A stretch of 64,000 nucleotides of DNA, taken from positions 806,001 to 870,000 of the forward strand of contig CAYJKN010000001.1 of assembly GCA_964371075.1 (NCBI GenBank), in the 5' to 3' direction. The notes below the pieces were generated by a model that saw only the letters and a program-made list of their open reading frames with translations, searched no databases and was not told where the DNA came from. This document shows, piece after piece, positions 9,042 to 16,974 of the stretch; position 1 is the first letter of the stretch, and each line of letters opens with the position of its first letter. The position numbers and the translations under genes are program-made. This DNA is from UTCHB3 sp964371075. Lineage in GTDB: Bacteria; Bacteroidota; Ignavibacteria; Ignavibacteriales; Ignavibacteriaceae.

Positions 9042-9671
9042 TTAATCTATAGATGGACCCACATTGATCACGTCACCTTTTTTAGGTTGTTGAGCAGGGG
9101 GTTCAGTCTTAACTTTCATCTTGAATTTAATTGGTTTGGTCTTAACTTCGGCACCTTCTTTAAAACCACTGGCTTTTTTCAACTCTTCAAGTAAAAAGCC
9201 GGGAAGATAGGTAGGAAGTTGCCTTTTTACACTTAAAACCGCAGTAAATTCGTAATCGCCAATCCCTGTAACCTTGGTTACTTCAAACGTGGCGTTGCCA
9301 TTTACATCCTTAACGATCGAATACGCTCCGCTGGGACTGTCAGATCTCAGTTCACCGGGGAATGCTCCACCGCCGGGAGATTTACCACCCTCGGAAGTAA
9401 TTGTATAAACAGCAGTAGTCTTTTCCTCATCCGAAACAAGACCGGTAGCACTGAGTGGAATCTTTACTGAATCAGTATTAATTTGCCATTCGCTGTATGG
9501 AATTGGAGCAGTCAATTCAATGTCTCTTTTGTATTGATCGGCAATACTGGAGATCATCTTTTGTTTGATCATATTCTCCTTTTCCATCAGTTCGTCTCTC
9601 TCGGTGATCACGATCAGCAATTCCGTGATGAGAACAATATACATTATAAAATATACTTGGCTCTTTTTCAT
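9042..9671 (-). CDS. GldM N-terminal-like motor protein (short, split form)
   Basis: A 209-residue protein with one N-terminal membrane helix (about residues 5-22) in the setting MYIVLITELLIVITERDEL, which resembles the MYLVLTAMLALNVSxE segment of GldM/PorM. A short helical part and one beta-rich domain (YEFTAVLSVKRQLP) follow. The tail is Pro/Lys-rich (PPAQQPKKGD). In canonical T9SS, GldM forms a dimer whose helix sits inside a GldL pentamer and carries torque across the periplasm. At 209 residues this is less than half the usual length; the next gene probably supplies the rest. It begins 31 bp after the GldL-like gene ends. Confidence 0.68.
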   Translation of the reverse strand: MKKSQVYFIMYIVLITELLIVITERDELMEKENMIKQKMISSIADQYKRDIELTAPIPYSEWQINTDSVKIPLSATGLVSDEEKTTAVYTITSEGGKSPGGGAFPGELRSDSPSGAYSIVKDVNGNATFEVTKVTGIGDYEFTAVLSVKRQLPTYLPGFLLEELKKASGFKEGAEVKTKPIKFKMKVKTEPPAQQPKKGDVINVGPSID

Positions 9672-9702
9672 TGCAATCTCCTTTTAGATATTGTTTGAGC
9701 AA

Positions 9703-10269
9703 TTAGGAAATTTTTGTTTTCAAATCAGAGAGAGCCTGTAGTGACTGCTGTTGAATTACTGTTATCTTTTTGTTTAATGCATTGTATTGATCAATAACAT
9801 TGTTAACAACTTTGATCTGGTCGTCAGCAACTCTTTGGAGCGATTCGAGTTCTGCTTTAAGGTCTGCCGAGAGATTTTTGGGGACAGAAATTACATTGTT
9901 GAATGAACCTTGTGAAACAGCAGTTTCGTTTTTTGCGGTTTCATCCGGTGGTGTGTGACCATATTCTTCAGGAGTGAAGAATGTAACGACTGCGAGAATC
10001 ATAAGAAGGAAAAACTCAAGAAATAGAGCGATCATTACCCAGTTAGGATCGATCTTTACTCCTTCATGGTCCAATAAAAATTTAGGAACTGCGGACAGTT
10101 GACCTGCAAGCTCACCTAAACCTCTGAGACCTACTATGATGATGAGAATAGCTGCTCCCATATATACAAAACCTTGAATATTGTTTGCATATTTGGATAC
10201 AACGGTATATACCATAAACCGGCCAAAAGCAGTTTTTGGTTGTTCGTGAACTACTTTTCCACTTGCCAT
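9703..10269 (-). CDS. gldL: GldL/PorL-like T9SS motor protein
   Basis: A 188-residue inner-membrane protein with two membrane helices (about residues 33-50 and 78-98). The second carries a buried acidic residue, Glu85, in ALFLEFFLLM, as in the proton-path glutamate of GldL helix 2. A cytoplasmic region follows, ending in a coiled coil with regular heptads (VADDQIKVVNNVIDQYNAL, residues ~152-170). GldL and GldM form the proton-driven rotary motor that powers type IX secretion and gliding. Length is close to the usual ~210. It is the first gene of the operon running down to 1964. The SD is strong: GAGGAG at 10275-10280, 5 nt before the ATG. Confidence 0.72.
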   Translation of the reverse strand: MASGKVVHEQPKTAFGRFMVYTVVSKYANNIQGFVYMGAAILIIIVGLRGLGELAGQLSAVPKFLLDHEGVKIDPNWVMIALFLEFFLLMILAVVTFFTPEEYGHTPPDETAKNETAVSQGSFNNVISVPKNLSADLKAELESLQRVADDQIKVVNNVIDQYNALNKKITVIQQQSLQALSDLKTKIS

Positions 10270-10283
10270 ATTAACTCCTCAAA

Positions 10284-10304
10284 ATGATGATGATGATGAT
10301 GATG
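10284..10304 (-). repeat. Trinucleotide tract, (CAT)7 on the transcribed strand
   Basis: Seven uninterrupted ATG/CAT units lie immediately upstream of the GAGGAG Shine-Dalgarno of the gldL-like gene, inside its 5' leader. Such tracts can change copy number by slipped-strand mispairing. Confidence 0.9.
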
Positions 10305-10344
10305 TCGATTAATTAAGAATAAAAATACAGTTTTTAAATGAGAT

Positions 10345-10352
10345 CAAAATTA
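10345..10352 (-). promoter_or_regulatory. Possible Bacteroidota-type -7 element for the gldL-like operon
   Basis: On the minus strand the sequence reads TAATTTTG, matching the TAnnTTTG -7 consensus of Bacteroidota sigma-A promoters. I see no convincing -33 TTTG partner, and it is not certain that this lineage uses this promoter class. Confidence 0.25.
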
Positions 10353-10463
10353 TGGAACTCATTTTAATGAAATCTTATTAGAATTGCAACTTTTTTTATG
10401 AATTATCAAAAATTAATTAAAATAATTAACATACCACATGATTTAAATCAAAATCTGTCGAAA

Positions 10464-12050
10464 TTATTCGTCAAACCATGAAAAAAATGTAGTTAAAGCA
10501 TCCCTTCTGTCGGGTGGCATATAATAAAAGTTAATTCCGCGGGGAGTTATCTCCCAAAATTCTTCGTTCTGGGTATTCGATATTATATTTCGGATTTTAT
10601 GAATCCGCTCAATCGGTTCATCTTTCAAGTCGTCAAAGATTCTTCGTGCAAGCTCTTCTTCATTATTTAGAAGGTAGAATCCTGCAAGTCTGATTTGTGC
10701 AACTCGTACACCAACCAGCGACATTTCTTCTTTACTCTCCTGACTTTTATTGTCCTCAATCGGTTGATCGAGTGTTAAAAATATTTCAAGCAGTCTGTCA
10801 CGATTCACAGCCTTCACCTCGTATGCTTTTTCGTTTAAGAGGCAAAGATCATAAGCGACTGTCTCTAAAATGAAAAGAACGTTGTTTTTGGTTGATTCAT
10901 GACCATAATACTTGAAATAAAACGATAAATCCTCTGTCAACTTTGTATTGTAGCTCAAAGTTTCTTCACCGATTAAACGATAATGTTCCAAAGTTGTGAA
11001 AACGATCCGTGGATCTTTTTCCCTGATCCCTATCCTTAAAAATGTGTTCATGTACTGAAAAGCCATGTGCAATGTTCCCGTATCATTGTTTTTCATTGCT
11101 TCACACGATATCAGTTCTACATTAAGAAGGATTCCGGAAACCACATCTCTCATCGACTTTCGCCCTTGGTCGAAAAGTAGTTCGTACAATTTAAATACTT
11201 TGGTTTCCAAAAATATCTTTTTTGCTTCAATTTTATTCAGAACATAGGGAGCAAAACTGGAAAAATCGGGATCAAGTAAAACCGAACCACTGATGCTGTC
11301 CCACCCCTCGGGCAATTTTTCTTTAATTTTAATATAGTAAGATAAAACATTTTTTAATGAATTTATACATAAAAGTGTACTTGCTCTGTCTCCTGCTATA
11401 ATTGAGTTAATAGCAACATCACCAATGAAGTTTATTTTTTCATTTACTAGCAGCTTTTCACTCTCAATATATTTTTTCCCCTTACGTCTGCTTTTAACTA
11501 TTCTGTCGAGTACTGTCCTCACTTCATTTTCAACATACATCAGAAAGTTATCCGGACGTAAAAATTGAAAAACATAATTAAAATGAGGTATAACAATAAC
11601 TAAACTAAAAATAATCAACAGCAAAGTTAATGAAATTGAAAAGGAAAACTTTGCTGATTCTGATGAATCCAGAGTGTTTACTACAAGAACGGTCACAATC
11701 GCGGTTATAACGTATGTAAACAGAATGATTACATTAATCCGATTATCAAAAAACAGTTCAAATATTTTCGCAGAATATTTATTTGCCGCCAATTGTACAA
11801 TGATGGCAAGAGCAGTTATCTCGATTGCCAATACCCCTGTTACAACTTCCCCTAAACCGCCAAGTGTATTTGACAGCACATCTATTTCACTATTAAATAG
11901 AATCCCAAACGGATTTAGTCCTGAAGAGTAGAGCAGAATGTCGACCGCTCTTGCCACAGCATATATTCCAAAACTTGAGGCGAAAAGAAGAGCAAACGGC
12001 TTTAACCAGGGAACATCTATTTTCTGCTGACGGGGTTTTTCGCTATTCAT
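10464..12050 (-). CDS. DUF2254-like multi-pass membrane protein
   Basis: A 528-residue protein with about four membrane helices in the first ~170 residues (around 14-35, 65-90, 105-127 and 138-160), then a long soluble, helix-rich cytoplasmic part to the C-terminus. The segment ALAIIVQLAANKYSAKIFELFF resembles the region between helices in DUF2254 proteins, whose function is unknown. No enzymatic motif is seen. It lies alone, ~195 bp from the gldL-like gene on the same strand; transcription from here could in principle run into the motor operon, since I see no terminator between them. The family assignment is moderate. Confidence 0.6.
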   Translation of the reverse strand: MNSEKPRQQKIDVPWLKPFALLFASSFGIYAVARAVDILLYSSGLNPFGILFNSEIDVLSNTLGGLGEVVTGVLAIEITALAIIVQLAANKYSAKIFELFFDNRINVIILFTYVITAIVTVLVVNTLDSSESAKFSFSISLTLLLIIFSLVIVIPHFNYVFQFLRPDNFLMYVENEVRTVLDRIVKSRRKGKKYIESEKLLVNEKINFIGDVAINSIIAGDRASTLLCINSLKNVLSYYIKIKEKLPEGWDSISGSVLLDPDFSSFAPYVLNKIEAKKIFLETKVFKLYELLFDQGRKSMRDVVSGILLNVELISCEAMKNNDTGTLHMAFQYMNTFLRIGIREKDPRIVFTTLEHYRLIGEETLSYNTKLTEDLSFYFKYYGHESTKNNVLFILETVAYDLCLLNEKAYEVKAVNRDRLLEIFLTLDQPIEDNKSQESKEEMSLVGVRVAQIRLAGFYLLNNEEELARRIFDDLKDEPIERIHKIRNIISNTQNEEFWEITPRGINFYYMPPDRRDALTTFFSWFDE

Positions 12051-12096
12051 CTGTTAAAAATAAAAAAATTAAAGCACAAATCTAACATATCCACAT

Positions 12097-12123
12097 AAAA
12101 AAAGAGCCGGAATTACCGGCTCT
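12097..12123 (-). terminator. Rho-independent terminator of the subtilase gene
   Basis: A perfect 8-bp stem, AGAGCCGG (12103-12110) with CCGGCTCT (12116-12123), around a 5-nt loop. On the minus strand a run of seven T follows. It sits just after the stop codon at 12144. Confidence 0.88.
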
Positions 12124-12143
12124 AATAATATTTAATGATAATT

Positions 12144-15100
12144 TTACTTCAAAAGCATCATTTTCATTGTTTTGGAGAACTTCTGACCACTCACCGACTC
12201 TGCATTTATTGTATAAATGTAGAGACCGCTGTTCAGTTTTGAAGCATCAAAGCTCACGGAATGATTTCCGGCAGCTGTGTTTCCATTAACGAGAGTAACT
12301 ACTTCCTGTCCAATTGCATCAAACACCTTTAGTGTAACTTTTGCCTCAACCGGGAGAGCAAAATTGATTACGGTTGAAGGGTTAAATGGATTTGGATAGT
12401 TCTGACTGATTCCAAATTCGGAAGGCATGTCAACATTAACTTCGATTTCGTTGCTGTAATTAACTGCACCATTAAGATCAATTTGTTTTAATCTGTATGA
12501 GTAATTAGCAGCTGCAAGATCTTTGTCAATAAATGCATAGGAATTTGATTCAGTGGTTGTTCCTTTTCCGGAAACAAAACCAACTTTGGAGAAATTACCA
12601 TTGCCGGATTTTCTTTCAACCTCAAATCCAAGATTATTGGTTTCAGTAGAAGTAACCCAACCGAGTTCCACAGCATTACCGTTTGATGTAGCATTAAATG
12701 AAGACAATTCAACCGGTATTGGTGCTCCGGTAATCAGTGTCAATGACCAACCTCTGACGCTGCCGGTATCGGTGTTTGCATCATCATATACTCTAAGGAT
12801 CCATGCACCACCTGATTCGATGTTTGCAAATGTTGAAAGTAATCCTTCAGGCTTAAATGTTCCGGTGAATGGAGCGGTACCCGCTGTTATGAGTGTTGTG
12901 GCAGCATCGTCAAAAATTGTTCCTACATAGTTGTCACCACTGGCACCATTGTCAGTAGAAAGTTCTATCTCAGTACCATTTGGTCCTTTAAGAAAAATAT
13001 CCAAATCTCCGTCATAAGAGTGTAAAAGATTATCAATTTTGACAATAACTTTTACAATGTTTGCCTCAAGCGCAGGTACCATAACAGTGTCCACTGCAGA
13101 TTGCAAATCACGAATGGCAACATATTTGTTTCTTGAATAAACATTTGCATAGATGCCTATACCGGTCGGAGAAGATACTCCTTCTGCACTTCCATAACTG
13201 CTGTCAAAAGCAACAACACTAAAGGTATGTATTCCGGTTGTTAGTCCATCAGTTACAAATGAATTGGTTGTGCCTGAAACAGAACCCAGACGTTGTGATC
13301 CATTCATCCAGACAACCGATGAATCAACAGTAATAGTATGTCCATTCACGTTAGTGGTTGGAACAGTCCAGTTTACTGTTACCTGGTTGTTTGCACCCGA
13401 CCATGTTGCAACAACATTTGTTGGAGCTACAGGAGCCGGTGGTGGAATTGTAGTGAAAGACCAAACTCCGCCAATAGTTGAATCGTTTGCGACGTTCAAC
13501 ACATTAACTCTCCAATAATATGTGGTTCCATATGCGAGAGTTGAACCATGGGTGTATGAAGTATAAAGTGCACCAGCTCTAACAATAGCCGCAGGGCTCA
13601 TTGATGCCACAGACTGCATATCTGTTGAAAAATACACAGTGGTTTTTGTAGTACTGTCAGGATTTGCCCAGGCAACGGTTGGTGACGGATTTAACTGGAT
13701 ATTTGCAGCACCATTTTCAGGAACAGGATTATTCGGGAAGCCGGGTCCTGTTGCCAGAAGTGAATATGCAGCAAAAACATCTATTAATCCTCTGCCATAA
13801 TTATTATCTTCACCTGCGGTACCAAGATCTCTTGCAGTCTCGTAAAGAGCCATTTTAAGCTGGTGACCTGTCAGTGAAGGGAAAGCCTGTTTTAAAAGGG
13901 CGATAGCACCGGCAACATGAGGTGACGCCATTGATGTTCCATCAAGGCTTGAGTAGGAGTTGTCGCCACTGCCGTAAGCAGATCTTACATTAACACCGGG
14001 AGCCGCAACCTCCGGTTTAATCAATAGTGATCCTGTTCCACCACAAGTGGAAGGACCTCTACTTGAAAAACTTGCAATTGGATTGTTATTTCCGCCTGTA
14101 AACGCTGCACCATCAATGGCTGCCATTGCAAAAACATTCACTTCATTTGTGTTAATATTTTTTGGCATTGTAATGGTTGAAGGATTTGGTCCACTGTTTC
14201 CGGCTGAGAAACAGATTGCTATTCCGGTCGCTTCAACTGCGTTAAACAATTGAACGTACTGACCTGCGCATTGATTTACTGTTTCAGGATCATACCAACT
14301 GTTGTTGATAGAAATCGGCATGTCAGTAGTTGTGGCAGGGTTACCGTCGGGATTTGTTGCCCATTGGAAAGCAGCAAGGTGGTTTGATGTTGAGTTACCG
14401 CTACAAATGGTCTTTGCAGCTATCCACTGAGCATCAGGAGCCACACCAACAGTATCTCCTGTTGCTGATCGTCCTACCATGGTTCCAACAGTGTGGGTTC
14501 CATGACCATCACAGTCGGAAGGAGTTGTTGTTCCACCGGCAGGGTCGAGCCATGCCTGGTTGGCCGGGACAAAATTTCCTCTCCATCTGGATGCGATTGC
14601 CACATGGGTGTGTCTAACACCGGTGTCTTCACCCATAACGAGGGTTCCCAGGCCCGTAATCCCCATCTGCCAAAGCAAATGAGCATTAATAACTTTTAAT
14701 CCGATCTCAACAGATTCTTTACCTTCCGGCTCGGTGGATTCCCTGACAGAAACAGGTGCATCGAGATAGGTAGGAGCATCGAGATCGATCGCTACAAGTT
14801 CAATACTTCCCTGTAGCTCTTCAAATACTGATTTTTTAGCTTCTACAGCAATCGCATTTACGATCCAATAAGGAGTAAAATTAAAAACTGATCTATCGCC
14901 TGTTCTGGATTGAAGAAACTTAATAAGATTCCTCTGGGTCGAGCCGGCTTTAGTCTCAAGAGCAGTGATTACAGCTTCAGAACGCTCTGAAGGGGTTGCT
15001 TTTCTTTTATACAATTCAGCATCGAGTTTCATTACATCAACCTGATCGCGTAAAAAGATTATACCTTTTACATATTCATCCGAACTGGTGTTTTGCAAAG

Positions 15101-15191
15101 CGCGTTGCATCCTGGTGGATAATTCTGGCTGTGCAAATGTTGTAAAAAATAACCCCGATACTACAAAAAATGATAGTAAGAGTCGCTTCAC
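12144..15191 (-). CDS. Secreted S8 (subtilisin-like) serine protease with P-domain and T9SS sorting domain
   Basis: A 1015-residue exported protease. Signal peptide at residues 1-20; propeptide to about 160. The catalytic triad is visible as Asp189 (MGEDTGV), His230 (CDGHGTHTVG) and Ser420 (DGTSMASPHVAG), with the oxyanion Asn in SAGNSG (332). After the catalytic domain come fibronectin-III-like domains (~480-680), then a proprotein-convertase-like P-domain (~685-820, with DGDLDIFLKGPNG), a spacer beginning VELSSFNA, and a type A T9SS sorting domain from about residue 930 (NYPNPFNPST ... MKMMLLK). It should be carried to the cell surface by the T9SS and degrade external protein or process other cargo. 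It is monocistronic with its own terminator. Confidence 0.95.
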   Translation of the reverse strand: MKRLLLSFFVVSGLFFTTFAQPELSTRMQRALQNTSSDEYVKGIIFLRDQVDVMKLDAELYKRKATPSERSEAVITALETKAGSTQRNLIKFLQSRTGDRSVFNFTPYWIVNAIAVEAKKSVFEELQGSIELVAIDLDAPTYLDAPVSVRESTEPEGKESVEIGLKVINAHLLWQMGITGLGTLVMGEDTGVRHTHVAIASRWRGNFVPANQAWLDPAGGTTTPSDCDGHGTHTVGTMVGRSATGDTVGVAPDAQWIAAKTICSGNSTSNHLAAFQWATNPDGNPATTTDMPISINNSWYDPETVNQCAGQYVQLFNAVEATGIAICFSAGNSGPNPSTITMPKNINTNEVNVFAMAAIDGAAFTGGNNNPIASFSSRGPSTCGGTGSLLIKPEVAAPGVNVRSAYGSGDNSYSSLDGTSMASPHVAGAIALLKQAFPSLTGHQLKMALYETARDLGTAGEDNNYGRGLIDVFAAYSLLATGPGFPNNPVPENGAANIQLNPSPTVAWANPDSTTKTTVYFSTDMQSVASMSPAAIVRAGALYTSYTHGSTLAYGTTYYWRVNVLNVANDSTIGGVWSFTTIPPPAPVAPTNVVATWSGANNQVTVNWTVPTTNVNGHTITVDSSVVWMNGSQRLGSVSGTTNSFVTDGLTTGIHTFSVVAFDSSYGSAEGVSSPTGIGIYANVYSRNKYVAIRDLQSAVDTVMVPALEANIVKVIVKIDNLLHSYDGDLDIFLKGPNGTEIELSTDNGASGDNYVGTIFDDAATTLITAGTAPFTGTFKPEGLLSTFANIESGGAWILRVYDDANTDTGSVRGWSLTLITGAPIPVELSSFNATSNGNAVELGWVTSTETNNLGFEVERKSGNGNFSKVGFVSGKGTTTESNSYAFIDKDLAAANYSYRLKQIDLNGAVNYSNEIEVNVDMPSEFGISQNYPNPFNPSTVINFALPVEAKVTLKVFDAIGQEVVTLVNGNTAAGNHSVSFDASKLNSGLYIYTINAESVSGQKFSKTMKMMLLK

Positions 15192-15326
15192 TTAGTGTTT
15201 CCTTGTTTTGTTGTGTGATATGAAAGAAATGAGGCTACAAATTACTAATTATTTCCTTTCGAGACAATAACATTCGGAGTCTTTTCGGGAAATAATTAAC
15301 AATTTTCTCTTGTAAATCATAATCAA

Positions 15327-15357
15327 TTGTAGTAAATTTGGTTATCAATTACCTTTA
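15327..15357 (+). promoter_or_regulatory. Possible promoter of the pyr leader and operon
   Basis: TTGT at 15327-15330 and TACCTTTA at 15350-15357 are spaced like the -33 and -7 elements of Bacteroidota promoters (TTTG, TAnnTTTG), one mismatch each. The predicted start near 15364 would leave a ~30-nt leader before the small ORF at 15395. Confidence 0.35.
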
Positions 15358-15394
15358 ATTCTGTTCAGCGAAATAGAAAAGGAGTCACAACTCT

Positions 15395-15484
15395 ATGTAC
15401 TACAAAATTTCCCCATCTTTCACAATTCTGAAAGGAACCTCCATGCTCTTTGGGCCTGGAGGTTTTTTATTATATGAACATTAA
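15395..15484 (+). CDS. Putative 29-codon pyr leader peptide
   Basis: An ATG at 15395 follows AAGGAG (15379-15384) by 10 nt. The frame runs 29 codons to a TAA at 15482-15484, straight through the terminator hairpin at 15436-15468 and 11 nt past the pyrR ATG at 15474. Codons 5-9 (ATT TCC CCA TCT TTC) lie in a pyrimidine-rich tract where RNA polymerase would slow when UTP or CTP is scarce. The arrangement resembles the E. coli pyrBI leader, in which a ribosome close behind a paused polymerase blocks the terminator. Whether it is translated is unproven, but SD, position and overlap with the hairpin fit together. Confidence 0.55.
   Translation: MYYKISPSFTILKGTSMLFGPGGFLLYEH
15436..15468 (+). terminator. 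Attenuator hairpin in front of pyrR
   Basis: AACCTCCA (15436-15443) pairs perfectly with TGGAGGTT (15457-15464), with extra pairs in the loop, followed by a T-run (15463-15468). A factor-independent terminator lying before the first gene of a pyrimidine operon is the signature of transcription attenuation. The 3' arm contains GGAGG (15458-15462), the only good SD for pyrR, so the folded stem would also block pyrR translation. Confidence 0.8.
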
Positions 15485-16010
15485 AGCAAAAATCCTCGAC
15501 CAGGAGGCTCTCCTCCGTATTATCACCCGTATGTCCCACGAGATCATCGAAAAGAATAAAGGTCCTGAAAACCTCATCATAATGGGACTGCGTACGAGAG
15601 GCGAATATCTCGCCACCAGACTTCGCGATAAAATTCTTTCCATTGAAAATGTTGAAGTACCTCTGGGTATCCTCGATGTTACACTCTACCGGGATGATTT
15701 CAGAACCAGACTTAAACAGCCTGAAGTCTCGGTATCCAACATCACCTTCGATATCACAGATAAAAACATTGTCCTGGTGGATGACGTTTTATACACCGGC
15801 AGAACAATCAGATCGGCACTGTGTGCAATCATGGATTTTGGCAGACCGGCAACCATTAAACTTTGTTGCCTTGTTGATCGTGGTCACCGACAACTCCCAA
15901 TCAAAGCAGATATTATTGGGAAAAATATTCCAACCTCAATCAACGAGGAAGTAAGAGTAAAACTGCTTGAACACGACGGTGAAGATGCTGTTTACCTTGT
16001 AGAAGTGTAG
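15474..16010 (+). CDS. pyrR: PyrR: pyr operon regulator / uracil phosphoribosyltransferase
   Basis: A 178-residue type I phosphoribosyltransferase, the standard PyrR length. The PRPP-binding loop VLVDDVLYTGRTI lies near residue 100. PyrR senses UMP/PRPP and in Firmicutes binds pyr leader RNA to favour termination; many members also convert uracil to UMP. I choose the ATG at 15474 (MNIKAKIL) rather than an upstream in-frame GTG at 15450, because the upstream start lies inside the terminator hairpin. The gene heads pyrR-pyrB-pyrC. I do not see the classical Firmicutes PyrR-binding loop in the leader, so regulation may depend on the leader ORF, on PyrR, or both. Confidence 0.95.
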   Translation: MNIKAKILDQEALLRIITRMSHEIIEKNKGPENLIIMGLRTRGEYLATRLRDKILSIENVEVPLGILDVTLYRDDFRTRLKQPEVSVSNITFDITDKNIVLVDDVLYTGRTIRSALCAIMDFGRPATIKLCCLVDRGHRQLPIKADIIGKNIPTSINEEVRVKLLEHDGEDAVYLVEV

Positions 16011-16039
16011 CTATTAAAATTTAAAAATGGAAAAAATCG

Positions 16040-16972
16040 ATGCAACTAAAAACTAAACACCTTCTTGGATTGGAGAATGTAAGCAGTTCCGACATTCAGA
16101 CAATCCTCGATACTGCTGTCTCATTCAAGCAAGTTCTTGAACGTCCAATCAAAAAAGTCCCTACTCTTCAGGGCAAGACTGTGGTAAATCTTTTTTATGA
16201 AAACTCCACCAGAACCCGAATTTCGTTTGAACTTGCCGAAAAGCGACTCTCGGCAGATTCTGTTAACTTCTCGGTTTCGGGCTCCAGTGTCTCGAAAGGT
16301 GAAACTTTTAAGGATACTGTCAGGAACATAGAGGCAATGAAAGTGGATATGATCGTCGTCAGACACGGTTCAGCCGGTGTTCCCCAATACCTCACAAAAA
16401 TCTCTGACTCGGTGGTTATCAACGCAGGCGATGGGATCCATGAACACCCTACACAAGCCCTTCTGGATATGTATTCGATCCGCGAAAAATTGGGCAAACT
16501 TGAAGGATTAAAAGTCTGTATCGTTGGCGATATCGCCCATTCAAGAGTTGCTCTTTCAAATATTTTTGGACTTCAGGCGATGGGAGCAGAAGTTTCGGTT
16601 TGTGGTCCTGCAACACTGATCCCAAGAAATATCAGTGATCTTGGTGTGAAAGTAATACACAATATTGATGAAGCGATTCAAGAGAATGATGTTCTTAATA
16701 TCCTTAGAATTCAGCTTGAACGTAAAGCAAGAGCAGCTTTCCCCTCCACACGTGAATATCACAAATATTATGGTATCACAAAGGAGCGAATGGAAAAAAA
16801 CAAAAAAGATGTACTTTTGCTCCATCCCGGACCAATAAACCGTGGTGTGGAAATTTCTTCTGAAATGGCGGATGGTGAACATCAGATTATTCTTGAGCAG
16901 GTTACCAACGGTGTGGCTGTTCGAATGGCAATTTTGTATCTTTTGGGAACAAGACAAGGCGAGGAAAATTAA
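16040..16972 (+). CDS. pyrB: Aspartate carbamoyltransferase catalytic subunit
   Basis: A 310-residue enzyme that joins carbamoyl phosphate and aspartate, the committed step of pyrimidine synthesis. The carbamoyl-phosphate motif STRTR is near residue 56 (FYENSTRTRISFE); HPTQALLDMY and HPGPINRGVEI are the other family signatures. Length is normal. No pyrI regulatory subunit gene is adjacent, so the enzyme is probably of the unregulated or PyrC-associated kind and control falls on transcription. It is 29 bp after pyrR and its stop lies 2 bp before pyrC. Confidence 0.97.
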   Translation: MQLKTKHLLGLENVSSSDIQTILDTAVSFKQVLERPIKKVPTLQGKTVVNLFYENSTRTRISFELAEKRLSADSVNFSVSGSSVSKGETFKDTVRNIEAMKVDMIVVRHGSAGVPQYLTKISDSVVINAGDGIHEHPTQALLDMYSIREKLGKLEGLKVCIVGDIAHSRVALSNIFGLQAMGAEVSVCGPATLIPRNISDLGVKVIHNIDEAIQENDVLNILRIQLERKARAAFPSTREYHKYYGITKERMEKNKKDVLLLHPGPINRGVEISSEMADGEHQIILEQVTNGVAVRMAILYLLGTRQGEEN

Positions 16973-16974
16973 CA

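Noticed and set aside
7925..9671. GldM split explained as a frameshift or sequencing error
   Set aside because: The second gene has its own signal peptide and a normal start after a 13-bp gap, so it is a real separate gene.
12553..12930. ORF on the opposite strand of the subtilase gene
   Set aside because: Its composition mirrors the coding strand of a confirmed gene; several such frames occur across the subtilase.
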